This document shows, piece by piece, positions 34,071 through 43,400 of a stretch of 64,000 bases of DNA. The stretch is from contig OW818698.1 in the NCBI GenBank assembly GCA_942493375.1, forward strand, positions 7,626,001 to 7,690,000, in the 5' to 3' direction. This stretch comes from G942493375 sp942493375. GTDB taxonomy: Bacteria > Armatimonadota > UBA5829. The notes below the pieces were generated by a model. The model ran no database searches and was not told the DNA's origin. It worked only from the letters and a program-made list of their open reading frames with translations. Position numbers and translations under genes: made by a program. The stretch's first letter is position 1. Each line of letters opens with the position of its first letter.

Positions 34071-35396
34071 TTACAGGATTTCTCCAACGCACCCATATAA
34101 ATGGCCTTCGGTCGCTTTGACAGCAACCATTTGGCCTGTAAAGTCTTTATCTGTAGTAAAATTCATAGTCTTTGCCTGACGCGTAAGACCCGTCGCCTTG
34201 GTGTTATCTTTAGGACTTCGGCCTTCGACCAACACTTCATATGTTTGACCGACCATCTCTTCGTTCACACTGCAGCTAATCTCATTCTGCAGCTTGATTA
34301 AGCGATTCAAACGTTCGTTTTTCACACCAACCGGGAGTTGATCGGGTAATTCTGCAGCTTTAGTCCCCGGGATAGCATTGAATGCGAACATAAAAGCGGA
34401 ATCAAACCTGACTTCCTCTACCAAACGTAACGTGTTTTCGAATTCTTCCTGAGTTTCACCCGGAAAGCCTGCAATAAAGTCAGTAGAAATGGCAATATTC
34501 GGAATTACTGTTCTGAGAACGGATATTCGATTCTTCAAATGCTCCACTGTATATTTGCGGTTCATTGCATGTAAAATACGGTCATCACCGGACTGAACAG
34601 CCAGATGAACATGCTCGCAGACTTTGTTATTTACTGCAATAGCCTGAATTAAATCATTTGAAAGGTCTTTAGGGTGTGATGTTATAAATCGAATTCTTTG
34701 AATACCATCAATATCATTCACTAATCCTAAAAGCTTCGGGAAATCGATGTCCAGGTCACTGTAAGAGTTAACATTCTGCCCCAGTAGCGTGATTTCCTTA
34801 CAGCCTCTGGCAGCAAGCTCTACTACTTCCGTAATCACATCATCTACTTTTCTGCTGCGTTCACGACCTCGAACATGAGGTACCACGCAGTAAGAACAGA
34901 AATTGTCGCATCCATACATAATAGGCACAAAGCACTTGAGCCCGACATCTTCTCTGGATACACGACCGGGTAATAATTTTTCATCAGATTGTTCCCTGGG
35001 CATATCAAGTGCTGATGCAAACTTGCGGCCTTTTTGAGCGTTGTAAATTAACTCGGGAATCTGACTCACATTATGTGTACCTACAATAAAATCTATATAT
35101 GTCTTGGCCTTGCGGAGAGATCTGCCTTTGCGCTGAGCCATACACCCGCAGACACCGATGACCATCCAGGGACGATGCTCTTTGATCATATTGAGTTCGC
35201 CAAGCTTCGAAAGTGCTTTGTTTTCGGGCTTTTCCCTAACACTGCATGTAACAAGAATAGCTACATCGGCATTTTCAGGATCTTGTGTAGGAGACATACC
35301 CATACGCATCAACATGCTGGATATTTGTTCGGAATCATCTTCGTTCATTTGACAGCCCCAAGTGAACACGATGTAGCGTTTGGTCTGGGAATCCAT
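34071..35396 (-). CDS. miaB: tRNA-2-methylthio-N6-dimethylallyladenosine synthase
   Basis: Radical SAM methylthiotransferase acting on i6A37 of tRNAs reading UNN codons. 441 residues from the ATG at 35396. The N-terminal UPF0004 domain gives three cluster cysteines (WGCQMNEDDSEQ, TCSVREKPENK, VCGCMAQ). The radical SAM motif is YGCDNFCSYCVVPHVRGRERSR, and a TRAM domain ends the protein. A TTG at 35453 would give a longer form. A strong promoter lies 80-110 bases upstream. The miaB-mutS-mutL order recurs in several phyla. Confidence 0.94.
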   Translation of the reverse strand: MDSQTKRYIVFTWGCQMNEDDSEQISSMLMRMGMSPTQDPENADVAILVTCSVREKPENKALSKLGELNMIKEHRPWMVIGVCGCMAQRKGRSLRKAKTYIDFIVGTHNVSQIPELIYNAQKGRKFASALDMPREQSDEKLLPGRVSREDVGLKCFVPIMYGCDNFCSYCVVPHVRGRERSRKVDDVITEVVELAARGCKEITLLGQNVNSYSDLDIDFPKLLGLVNDIDGIQRIRFITSHPKDLSNDLIQAIAVNNKVCEHVHLAVQSGDDRILHAMNRKYTVEHLKNRISVLRTVIPNIAISTDFIAGFPGETQEEFENTLRLVEEVRFDSAFMFAFNAIPGTKAAELPDQLPVGVKNERLNRLIKLQNEISCSVNEEMVGQTYEVLVEGRSPKDNTKATGLTRQAKTMNFTTDKDFTGQMVAVKATEGHLYGCVGEIL

Positions 35397-35480
35397 TGTT
35401 AGGGTACATTCTCCATGCGGCATAGGGGTGAGGTAGTCAGCAGCCGTTTGCAAGGCTTACTCACAACTCCATGAGTACTC

Positions 35481-35509
35481 ATTCTAAGCAACCCAGCCTC
35501 TACTGTCAA
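35481..35509 (-). promoter_or_regulatory. Near-consensus promoter of the miaB-mutS-mutL unit
   Basis: Minus-strand TTGACA (35509-35504), a 17-bp spacer and TAGAAT (35486-35481). Expected start near 35474. Confidence 0.68.
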
Positions 35510-35563
35510 CTTATATACCTGTAAAACACACTCAACAACTTTCGTCATCTTGACCTGTAACTG

Positions 35564-35592
35564 TTGACTACTGTGCCCGGCTCTGGTATACT
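35564..35592 (+). promoter_or_regulatory. Predicted promoter of tRNA-Ala
   Basis: TTGACT (35564-35569), a 17-bp spacer and TATACT (35587-35592). Transcription would start near 35599, about 120 bases before the tRNA. Confidence 0.6.
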
Positions 35593-35598
35593 TATCCC

Positions 35599-35720
35599 GG
35601 CACTGATGGGCAATCCATTCACACTTGCAGGGCGGTAACGCCTGATGCAGAGCTGGACTGTCGGGATCGCGCTGATTCGGTTGCCAAGGATCGGCTGTTG
35701 TGCTAAAATATAAAAACCAT
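35599..35720 (+). other. Transcribed leader before tRNA-Ala, possibly structured RNA
   Basis: This stretch of about 120 bases between the predicted promoter and the tRNA holds no protein-coding frame. It includes a tight hairpin GGCG-GTAA-CGCC with a GNRA tetraloop near 35628-35642, flanked by TGCA repeats, and a second GC-rich half. It matches no RNA I recognise. It may be only a long precursor leader. Confidence 0.3.
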
Positions 35721-35796
35721 GGGGCTGTAGTTCAGCTGGGAGAACACCACACTGGCAGTGTGGACGTCAGGGGTTCGAGTCCCCTCAGCTCCACCA
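35721..35796 (+). tRNA. tRNA-Ala (anticodon GGC)
   Basis: A full cloverleaf is visible. The acceptor GGGGCTG pairs with CAGCTCC and includes the G3-U70 wobble that marks tRNA-Ala. The D arm is GTTC/GAAC, the anticodon stem is CCACA/TGTGG with loop CTGGCAG (anticodon GGC, codon GCC), and the T arm is AGGGG-TTCGAGT-CCCCT. CCA is encoded at 35794-35796. Confidence 0.96.
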
Positions 35797-35882
35797 GCAT
35801 TTATCATCATCCAACCGCAGGCAGCCTGTTGATTCACCTATCATTACTCATCCGCAGAATATTCCAGCATAGTTGCGTGCGA

Positions 35883-36551
35883 ATGGCAGTATTGGCTGTT
35901 ACGTTCGCACTCACATGTGCCATATCTTTGTTTTACACGTCCCCCAGTACTTCTGCAAACACATCAAACATGTCCCCACCTCAAGTCCTTGTTTTAGTAT
36001 GGGCCGGTGCTGGTTGGACAGATTTGGTGAGTGTAAACTATGATGGCACAGTTTCAGAGAAGAACGTAAGAGAAGACATAGATGCAATCTCAAAGGGAAC
36101 TGGCTGGGCAGTCAATAATCTACACATATCCACTAAAAAGATACCAGTGCCCGGAGCAAACCTCAGTACCAGTGCAACTTTTGAAACAAACACAAGCCTT
36201 GCATCTGGCTCTGCAACAGTTTATATAGACCCAATAGTACTTGCGTTCAAGAGAATGGATCGCTTACAAATAAGTATCCTGGTAGGCAAGACGACGAGCA
36301 TCAATGCTCCTAATGGGTTTACAGATGACAAAATCAGCATCACTGGCGTTTATAATCCCGGAAACATACAATATGTCGTAAAGATCATCGACCATAATAT
36401 TGCTCAACTTGACTGGCCGATTCCTCAAGCTAATCAAGCAACAGGCAAGACTATTAGGCACACTGGAAGAAATTTTCTTATCATTATTTTGTTAGCGAGT
36501 ATTGGAGCCATAATCGCATATTTTACAACACGGAAACTAACCCGCAAGTAA
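35883..36551 (+). CDS. Membrane-anchored protein of unknown function
   Basis: 222 residues from the ATG at 35883; GTG at 35877 is an alternative. The frame is open further back but would run through the tRNA, so the start must lie here. A signal peptide or helix at 2-20 (AVLAVTFALTCAISLFYTS) and a C-terminal helix (FLIIILLASIGAIIAYFTT) followed by basic residues suggest an extracytoplasmic domain of about 170 residues anchored at its end. That domain has no cysteine and is Thr/Ser/Asn rich, with beta-like alternation. No family recognised. The gene sits between tRNA-Ala and pilT with no clear ribosome site. Confidence 0.6.
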   Translation: MAVLAVTFALTCAISLFYTSPSTSANTSNMSPPQVLVLVWAGAGWTDLVSVNYDGTVSEKNVREDIDAISKGTGWAVNNLHISTKKIPVPGANLSTSATFETNTSLASGSATVYIDPIVLAFKRMDRLQISILVGKTTSINAPNGFTDDKISITGVYNPGNIQYVVKIIDHNIAQLDWPIPQANQATGKTIRHTGRNFLIIILLASIGAIIAYFTTRKLTRK

Positions 36552-36596
36552 CACCAATGTCATTCTACACATATATAATGTGTCCCTGACATACTG

Positions 36597-36625
36597 TTGC
36601 ACTTTTGTCTTGCGTGCTATATTAT
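36597..36625 (+). promoter_or_regulatory. Predicted promoter of pilT
   Basis: TTGCAC (36597-36602), a 17-bp spacer and TATTAT (36620-36625). About 40 bases before the ribosome site of the gene at 36673. Confidence 0.5.
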
Positions 36626-36672
36626 GAATTGCACATTATACATTGTCAGAAGCAAAAATAGGAGCTGAGACC

Positions 36673-37740
36673 ATGGAACACAGTCTAAGAGACTTCGCCG
36701 AGATAGCGGCTGCCGCAAAAGCATCAGATATTTTCGTCAAATCCGGCGCACCGCCTATGATGAGAGTGCATGGCAAGGTTGCAGGAATGGGTGATTTTCC
36801 CATTTTGACCGCTGAAGACACTCAAGAATTAGCTTATAGCATAATGAGCCACGAGCAAATATCAAGGTTTGAACGCAGGCATGAATTAGATCTGGCTTTC
36901 CAGATTGATGGGTTGGCTAGATTCCGTGTAAACATATATCAGCAGCGAAACTCCATCGGCTTGGTATTGAGACTGATACCTCTTGATATTTACTCGCTGG
37001 AAGAATTGGGAATGCCGGCTGTTGTCGGAGATATCGCCACACAGCGCCAGGGACTAGTCCTTGTTACAGGACCTACGGGAAGTGGAAAGTCCACAACACT
37101 TGCAGCAATGGTCGACAGTATAAACAAAGTCAGGCGCTGCAATATAGTAACTGTCGAAGACCCTATTGAATTTGTTCATCCGGATAAAAAAGCCATTATT
37201 AACCAGAGAGAGATCGGTATCGATACTGATTCTTTCACAGACGCTCTGAAGTATGTTCTCAGGCAAAGTCCTGACATCATACTTATCGGGGAAATGAGAG
37301 ACGTGGAGACCATGAATGTAGCACTTGCTGCAGCAGAAACTGGTCACCTTGTTTTCTCAACGGTCCACACAACAAGCGCTGCTGAGACATTGGACCGTAT
37401 AGTCAACATGTTCCCACCTCACGATAAACCGATGATCTGTATGCGTATGTCAATCTCCCTGAAGGGTATCATTTCACAAAAACTGCTCCCAAGGATTGAT
37501 AAACCGGGGCGTATCGCTGCCATTGAAGTATTGGTAGCTAACCCCACTGTTTCTAAGATGCTTGAAGAAGGCAAATCAGGGCAAATATATCAGGCGATAA
37601 CAGAGGGCGGTTTCTGGGGTATGCAGACAATGAACCAGTGCCTGGACAGATTCGTCAAAGCTGGTATCGTTTCTGCTGAAGAAGGTCTTGCAAACGCAGG
37701 TAACGAGACTGAATTAAAACAAATGCTCAGACGCAGTTAA
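36673..37740 (+). CDS. pilT: Type IV pilus retraction ATPase PilT
   Basis: 355 residues, hexameric secretion ATPase that powers pilus retraction. The N-terminal PAS-like domain (KASDIFVKSGAPPMMRVHGK) is followed by Walker A GPTGSGKSTT near residue 135, the Asp box TVEDPIEFVH, Walker B ILIGEMRDVETM and the His box LVFSTVHTTSAAETLDRI. The AIRNLIRE-like C-terminal motif is not obvious. ATG at 36673 has GGAG 8 bases before it; a TTG at 36643 is less likely. A second copy lies at 44783-45934, and no pilB, pilC or pilQ was seen. Confidence 0.93.
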   Translation: MEHSLRDFAEIAAAAKASDIFVKSGAPPMMRVHGKVAGMGDFPILTAEDTQELAYSIMSHEQISRFERRHELDLAFQIDGLARFRVNIYQQRNSIGLVLRLIPLDIYSLEELGMPAVVGDIATQRQGLVLVTGPTGSGKSTTLAAMVDSINKVRRCNIVTVEDPIEFVHPDKKAIINQREIGIDTDSFTDALKYVLRQSPDIILIGEMRDVETMNVALAAAETGHLVFSTVHTTSAAETLDRIVNMFPPHDKPMICMRMSISLKGIISQKLLPRIDKPGRIAAIEVLVANPTVSKMLEEGKSGQIYQAITEGGFWGMQTMNQCLDRFVKAGIVSAEEGLANAGNETELKQMLRRS

Positions 37741-37812
37741 CCTTATTCGCGGTTACATTCAAACTGTGGGACATAGTTCCCGCGATTAACAATATGGAGG
37801 ATGATCGATCTT

Positions 37813-39468
37813 ATGAGTATATATACAATGAGAACGAAATTTGGAGCTGGACTTAGGATCATACTGTTTATTATAGCATTGGTTTTCGTGTTTGGCGCTT
37901 TCTACCAGTTCGGTGGACCAGGCAGTCAGAACAATAGTGGTATTCCTGGCAATGATGATACCATCGCAATTGTCAATGACGTAAAAATACCCAGATCTGC
38001 TTTCAATGCCAAGTGGGAAACTGCTATGGAAAACGCTAAACGACAGGGCGTTATTTCTCTTCTGGCATTTGCTGATGTAAGAACAAGTGCTATTGTAGGT
38101 CTCATCCAGGAAAACCAGCTTATAACAATAGCTAAGTCCGATGAATATGGTGTTAAGCTGGATCAAAATGCCATTAATGCGCAGGTAGACAAGCTTGTTG
38201 TTGATTCATTAAAAGCCAACCGACGAATGGCAATGGGATCTAAAGCGAATGAAAAGCTTGATCCGCGCGATGACAAGGAATATAGCAAAACACTGGCAGA
38301 TGTCGGCAGTTCAGTCAAAATGCAGGAAGATCAAATTAGAAGCAGGATTCCTGAACAGCAAGTCATGGCAGATATGGCTCAACAAGGAATCATAGACAGT
38401 ATCAAGAAAAAGATTGATGATAAGATAATAAATGAAGTCAAAGATAGTTATAAAGTCTATAGTATAAGACAGATATTCCTACCAAAAGGTAAAGTGTCTG
38501 ATGAGCAACTGCTACTCAAAGCACAGGGAATAGTTCAGAAAGCAAGAGAAGGCACAGATTTCATCAGTCTTGCAGTTGCAAACTCTGGCCTTCCGGACAA
38601 AGCTAAAGGGAGTCCAGCTAACTACTCTTTGGAAACTAATTACATGTTGCCACCGGAAGTAGGAGATGCTGTTAAGCTTCTTAATGCACAACAGAAGATC
38701 AGTGAGGCAATAAAGACTGACTACGGTTATTTCATAGTACAACTCGTAAGTGTTAAGGATACAACTCCTGCTAAACAGGACAAAAAGGCCGAAGATGCTC
38801 GTAAAAAAATGGTTTCTCAAAGCTTGCAGATGGCCCGGATTAGTGAAGTCCAAAAACAAATGGACACTGTAGAGAAGATAGAAATCACAGATAACGAACT
38901 CAAATTTTTATATGATGTTTACAATGCAACTCGCAAAGCCACAAGTATGGAAGATGCAACTGCAAAGCTCAAAAAGTCATGTGAAGATTTCGAGAATGCC
39001 TTTAATCTCAATGAAACAGTGGCAGATAAGAGCCCAGAAGCAAAACAGGAAGTGAAACAAAACCTGTCTGATTTTGCTCGGGCAAAATATGCTCAAGTAC
39101 TCGCACAGACCGGCCAGACCAAAAAGGCAATCGCTGTACTCTCTCAGATGGTAATGGGTAATGGAGCTACTGCTCCAAGCGCTGATATGAGTAAAATGCT
39201 GGGTGATCTGTTTGTCCAGAACAAAGAAATAGACAAAGCAGTGAAGTGTTATCAGGATGCCAGTGATATGGCACGATTCGACATCAATTTACGCAAGAGT
39301 CTAGTGGCAAGTTACAAGCAAATCGGTCGCAATGATCTCGCGGCAGCTGAAACAACACTGATAGCAAAGAAAGAAAGTGATATCAAGATCTGGGAAAAGA
39401 AGAACAAGGGAGCAGCACCTGCTCTCCCCGGACAAAATCCGAGTCCAGCTCCCGGACAGATGCCTTAA
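37813..39468 (+). CDS. SurA/PpiD-like peptidyl-prolyl isomerase with C-terminal TPR-like region
   Basis: 551 residues. One N-terminal helix (LRIILFIIALVFVFGAFYQ) anchors it in the inner membrane with the rest in the periplasm, as in PpiD. A SurA_N-like helical segment follows (IAIVNDVKIPRSAFNAKW...). A parvulin-like domain is centred near 215-320 (SIRQIFLPKG, PPEVGDAVKLLNAQQKISEAIKTDYGYFIVQLV). The last 180 residues have helical repeat character (AKYAQVLAQTGQTKKAIAVL, GDLFVQNKEIDKAVKCYQDA) and end in a Pro-rich tail. The ATG at 37813 lies 12 bases from GGAGG; an ATG at 37801 directly touches it. Likely a folding factor for exported proteins. Ends in a strong terminator. Confidence 0.83.
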   Translation: MSIYTMRTKFGAGLRIILFIIALVFVFGAFYQFGGPGSQNNSGIPGNDDTIAIVNDVKIPRSAFNAKWETAMENAKRQGVISLLAFADVRTSAIVGLIQENQLITIAKSDEYGVKLDQNAINAQVDKLVVDSLKANRRMAMGSKANEKLDPRDDKEYSKTLADVGSSVKMQEDQIRSRIPEQQVMADMAQQGIIDSIKKKIDDKIINEVKDSYKVYSIRQIFLPKGKVSDEQLLLKAQGIVQKAREGTDFISLAVANSGLPDKAKGSPANYSLETNYMLPPEVGDAVKLLNAQQKISEAIKTDYGYFIVQLVSVKDTTPAKQDKKAEDARKKMVSQSLQMARISEVQKQMDTVEKIEITDNELKFLYDVYNATRKATSMEDATAKLKKSCEDFENAFNLNETVADKSPEAKQEVKQNLSDFARAKYAQVLAQTGQTKKAIAVLSQMVMGNGATAPSADMSKMLGDLFVQNKEIDKAVKCYQDASDMARFDINLRKSLVASYKQIGRNDLAAAETTLIAKKESDIKIWEKKNKGAAPALPGQNPSPAPGQMP

Positions 39469-39484
39469 GACAGGACATGACAAA

Positions 39485-39506
39485 GGGTGCTCCGGCACCC
39501 TTTTTT
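39485..39506 (+). terminator. Intrinsic terminator after the SurA-like gene, abutting the rsmI start
   Basis: GGGTGC (39485-39490), loop TCCG, GCACCC (39495-39500), then six T (39501-39506). It is the clearest rho-independent terminator in the window. The rsmI ATG begins at 39510. Confidence 0.88.
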
Positions 39507-39509
39507 ATT

Positions 39510-40361
39510 ATGATTACACCAGGCATACTTTATCTCGTAGCAACCCCCATCGGCAACCTCGAAGATGTCACACTGCGTGCCCTGCGGATTTTACGTGAAG
39601 TGGACATTATCGCGGCTGAAGATACGCGCGTCACACGCAAACTCCTCTCACACTACGATATTCACACCCATATGACTGCGTATAATCAGCATAGCAAGGG
39701 ACAAAGGGTTAAAGAGTTACTGGACACCCTGGTTGAAGGCAAGAACATTGCAGTGGTCTCTGATGCAGGAACTCCAGGCATATCCGATCCCGGACATGAA
39801 CTGGTATTATTAGCTATTAGTCATAATATCCGTGTTGAACCTATTCCAGGTGCTTGTGCAGCAATTGCGGGTTTGATAGTCTCCGGTCTCTCTACCACCC
39901 AGTTTATCTTTGAAGGTTTCCCCCCGCGCAAAAACAGCGAATCTAAAGCCTTTTTCTCGGGGCTATCAAGCGAAGGCAGGACAATATGCCTTTACGAGGC
40001 TCCACAGCGCCTGCTGGACACGCTAAAGGCCATTAAACAGCAGATGGGTAACCGGCGCATCGTTATCGCAAGGGAAATAACCAAGCTTTTTGAAGAAGTG
40101 TTCCGCGGAACAGTCGAAGAAGCATCAGCCAGATTCGAAGCAGAGAAGCCTCGAGGCGAAATAGTCATCATCATTGAGGGTGCTGCCCCGGCAGTTGGGC
40201 TTGCTGCAGAGGATATAACTGAACTTATCAAAGCACGACTGAACGTGCTACGCACTGAAGGCCTCTCGGACCGTGATGCTGTGCGTCAATGTGCAGTGGA
40301 GATGAGGGTCCCTAGAAAACAAGTTTACTCAATCGCTTTGCAGTCAAATAAAGAAGAATAA
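39510..40361 (+). CDS. rsmI: 16S rRNA (cytidine1402-2'-O)-methyltransferase
   Basis: RsmI methylates C1402 of 16S rRNA. 283 residues: LYLVATPIGNLEDVTLRALRIL at the N-terminus, IAAEDTRVTRKLLSHYDI, VSDAGTPGISDPG and the tetrapyrrole-methylase fold throughout, with a helical C-terminal region (RDAVRQCAVEMRVPRKQVY). The ATG at 39510 lies three bases after the T run of a terminator, with no room for a ribosome site outside the hairpin. An in-frame ATG at 39477 lies before the hairpin and would make the stem part of the coding sequence, adding 11 residues. The choice between them is open. Confidence 0.94.
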   Translation: MITPGILYLVATPIGNLEDVTLRALRILREVDIIAAEDTRVTRKLLSHYDIHTHMTAYNQHSKGQRVKELLDTLVEGKNIAVVSDAGTPGISDPGHELVLLAISHNIRVEPIPGACAAIAGLIVSGLSTTQFIFEGFPPRKNSESKAFFSGLSSEGRTICLYEAPQRLLDTLKAIKQQMGNRRIVIAREITKLFEEVFRGTVEEASARFEAEKPRGEIVIIIEGAAPAVGLAAEDITELIKARLNVLRTEGLSDRDAVRQCAVEMRVPRKQVYSIALQSNKEE

Positions 40362-40419
40362 AGCTCAAACGTTATGTGTACGCCAACACACCATGGTTAA
40401 TTATATAACAAGTGCCCGA

Positions 40420-43400
40420 TTACTCTCCCAGCGTAAACTCCCCCATCCTGCTGAGTTCGTGGAAACTACCTTTCATATTGGGGCTCCAGGCCATAAGTCC
40501 TGAAGACCCCGAAGTCGCCCTGTAAAGATTGGCATAAAAGGTGTCACCCACTGCCAGAGTCCTTGGCAATAGTGATACCAGTGGGATTGCAGTTCTGACC
40601 GACCATACATTTCCCGTTGAAGTATCCGAGACCACGGTTGCTCCTGATATCCACTCAGCTGTGCCCTCGCCATATGCAATAGTTTCAAACTTTCCATTAG
40701 GATCTACGACAAACTGGCGATATGGCGACTCTCTCTTCTGGGCAAAAAAAAGTTCCCAATCATCCCCACCCCATACTTGACCGGAAACGACCAGTTTGCT
40801 GGTATCCAGTTTCTCCTGTAATTCGACATAAAGAAACCGTCCATCGTGGGCAATACGGGAAGAAATCTGTCGATCTGACTGGTCTCCGCCAACGGTACTC
40901 CATTTTCCTAAATCAAGAGCTTTAGACCAGTCTACGACTTTGATATCCCCGGGTGTTTCGACAGATATTTTGGGCACCACGACTTTGGGCAGCGATGCTT
41001 TCAGCTGAAGCTTGTATAACTTGTATTTTTCTATACCGTCAACAATGGGCTGAATCAGAGCTTTATCGAACAGGTCTATTCTTTCTATCTCTTTCTCATT
41101 ACCCGCCAGTTCTTTAGCTTGTTCGATAAGCTTCTGATATTTTGCGATGCGTTCAGGAGTTGCTTCACACTCATAGGTCAACTGCCTTGTCTGGTGCTGA
41201 TGAGCGGGTGATGTCTGTATAGATTCCGGATATGTAGATGGACTGGTAAAAGTCTTTTCTATATTTAAATACATCTCTTTCATTGGCTTGGCAGCTTTAC
41301 CATAATAGCCGTTGAAGAACTTATCTATCAATTTCTCCAAGTCTTGATTAGGATTGTCAGCCAGTCTCCACTGGACATACAGCTCAAGCTGATCTCCGAG
41401 ATAGGATTGATTAAACTCACTGGAATGTTCAAGGAATATACCACGGATCCCGGCTTTGTGGTACATTCGGGTTTGTTTTGCCATTTGATGCACAAAGAAC
41501 CCGGGGAATAATGCATACCCGTCACCATTTGCATTAAGCGCAGGGAAACAATAGTATAGCCACACATACAGAGGTCGTTTCCCAGCTTCATTACTGGTCC
41601 ACTGGTTGAATACCTTCATGTCGTTCTTTTCCATCGAAGGACACCACCAGTTGCGAGTGTGCAGACACATCATGACTGAAACATTCGGTTCCAGCTTCAC
41701 CTTATCCGGGTAATATGCATAATCTGCATATGCAAGCGCTGAAATCCACTGTTTCGGGTTTGTCTTGCGAGTCTCAACTGCTACTTTATTGACGTATTCG
41801 AACAAATAGTTGCTGCGTTTCCCATTGGAGAACTGCGGGTTATCCTTATCGGACTCAGTCATCTTTGCCTGGCAAGAGGGACACTGACACCATGAACCGT
41901 TGTCTTGTGGAACCAACCCAAAATTAGGACCGGATATTGACGCGCCAGGATAACTTTTACCTGTATCGAAGTATTCTCTTGCGTCCTTGATTGTCTGGTC
42001 AATGAATCCCTGGTTTGTGTAGCACATCTGAGGTGGTTCACCGCTGTATCCTTGTGCGAACCAGTCAGGATTGGTCTTCAAAAACCTGTCGTAGTATCCT
42101 CCATAAGAATGGCAAGCCCAAAACGGCTCACCGCCTATGCGCATTCTGTATTTCCATAAAGTAGCTTCGTTATCAGGAAATCTGTCTTTACCTGATATTG
42201 TATATAACCCCGAAGGAGTCATCCACCGGTATCTAAATGCAGGCTTGCGACGGATATCCGAGCCTTTTACAACCAATGTAGAAGTCTTTGGGCAGATGAG
42301 ACCAATCTCACCCGGTGCGCACCAATCTACACCACAAAACCTCTCAAGGAACTCATAGACAGCATCCATAGTTCCCTTCTCCGTGAAGTAGTCCGGGGCC
42401 ATGGCTGAATCCGGAGTTCCTGTAAATTTGGCGGGTCTTCCGCTGTCTTCGTCCAGGTGAAATAATAACGCAGTATTGGAGTCCATCTTATATGTGGCAG
42501 TCGGTCCACCGGGTGTTACAGTTCGGACAACGGTCGATACACGAACTTCATCTATGATGCCGGCAAATGCATTTCCAGCAGTATTCACAGCTCCCTGTCC
42601 ATTCCCAGGTAAACCACCAATGTAGAGCGTTGCACCGGCACACGCTGTTTTCTTCATTGGAGATGTGCCCTGGCTAACGCCGTCCACAAAAAGTTCTAGC
42701 TTGCCGGATGATTGGCTATGGGTGGCCATAATATGGTGCCAACCCTCTGTCAATGGTGAAGAACTTATCCCGGAGCCATTTGTTCCATCGTAAATTCTGT
42801 AATCAATGACATTGGTGTTCATTTGTCTTTGAACTATATGATATGTCCATGGACTCCCACCATCCATTCGCAGTATTGTCCCATCTTTTTCCGATTGTTT
42901 TGCAGGCATCCATATCCAGGCTTCGAGTGTGCCTTCATCATCTGTGAATCCCGGATCACTTACTCCTAGATAACTGGTAACACCGTCGAATTTAATAGCA
43001 CGACCGAACTTACCTTTGACCCTCGGTATCAAATCGTCCATTTTCGTGCCGGATGTATCATCTTTTCCTAACAATACAATCGTCTTGGGCAAGAACCTGA
43101 CTGTATATTCCTGGGAAGCTAATGGTTTGCCTAATTTCAGTTTCTTTGTTGCTGCACTGTCGCCGACAAGTATTCTATTACCCGCTACTTTCTGATTGTC
43201 GAATATAACCGGCAGCACAATACCTGTTATCTTGCGGATGTGATATTGAAGTTCCTCAACCGCAAATGCTGCAGATTTACTCTGATGACGAGAGATTACA
43301 ATAGTTGCATTAGGTTTGCCCTTATTCACTAGAGTAAACTGATTGGCCGGTTTAGTAGCGGCGAAACCGGTGACCAAAACACCCGAGATCATCAAGAAAC

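Noticed and set aside
35700..35882. Protein-coding extension of the membrane protein through the tRNA
   Set aside because: The upstream part of the frame is the tRNA-Ala sequence itself, which is a complete cloverleaf with CCA.
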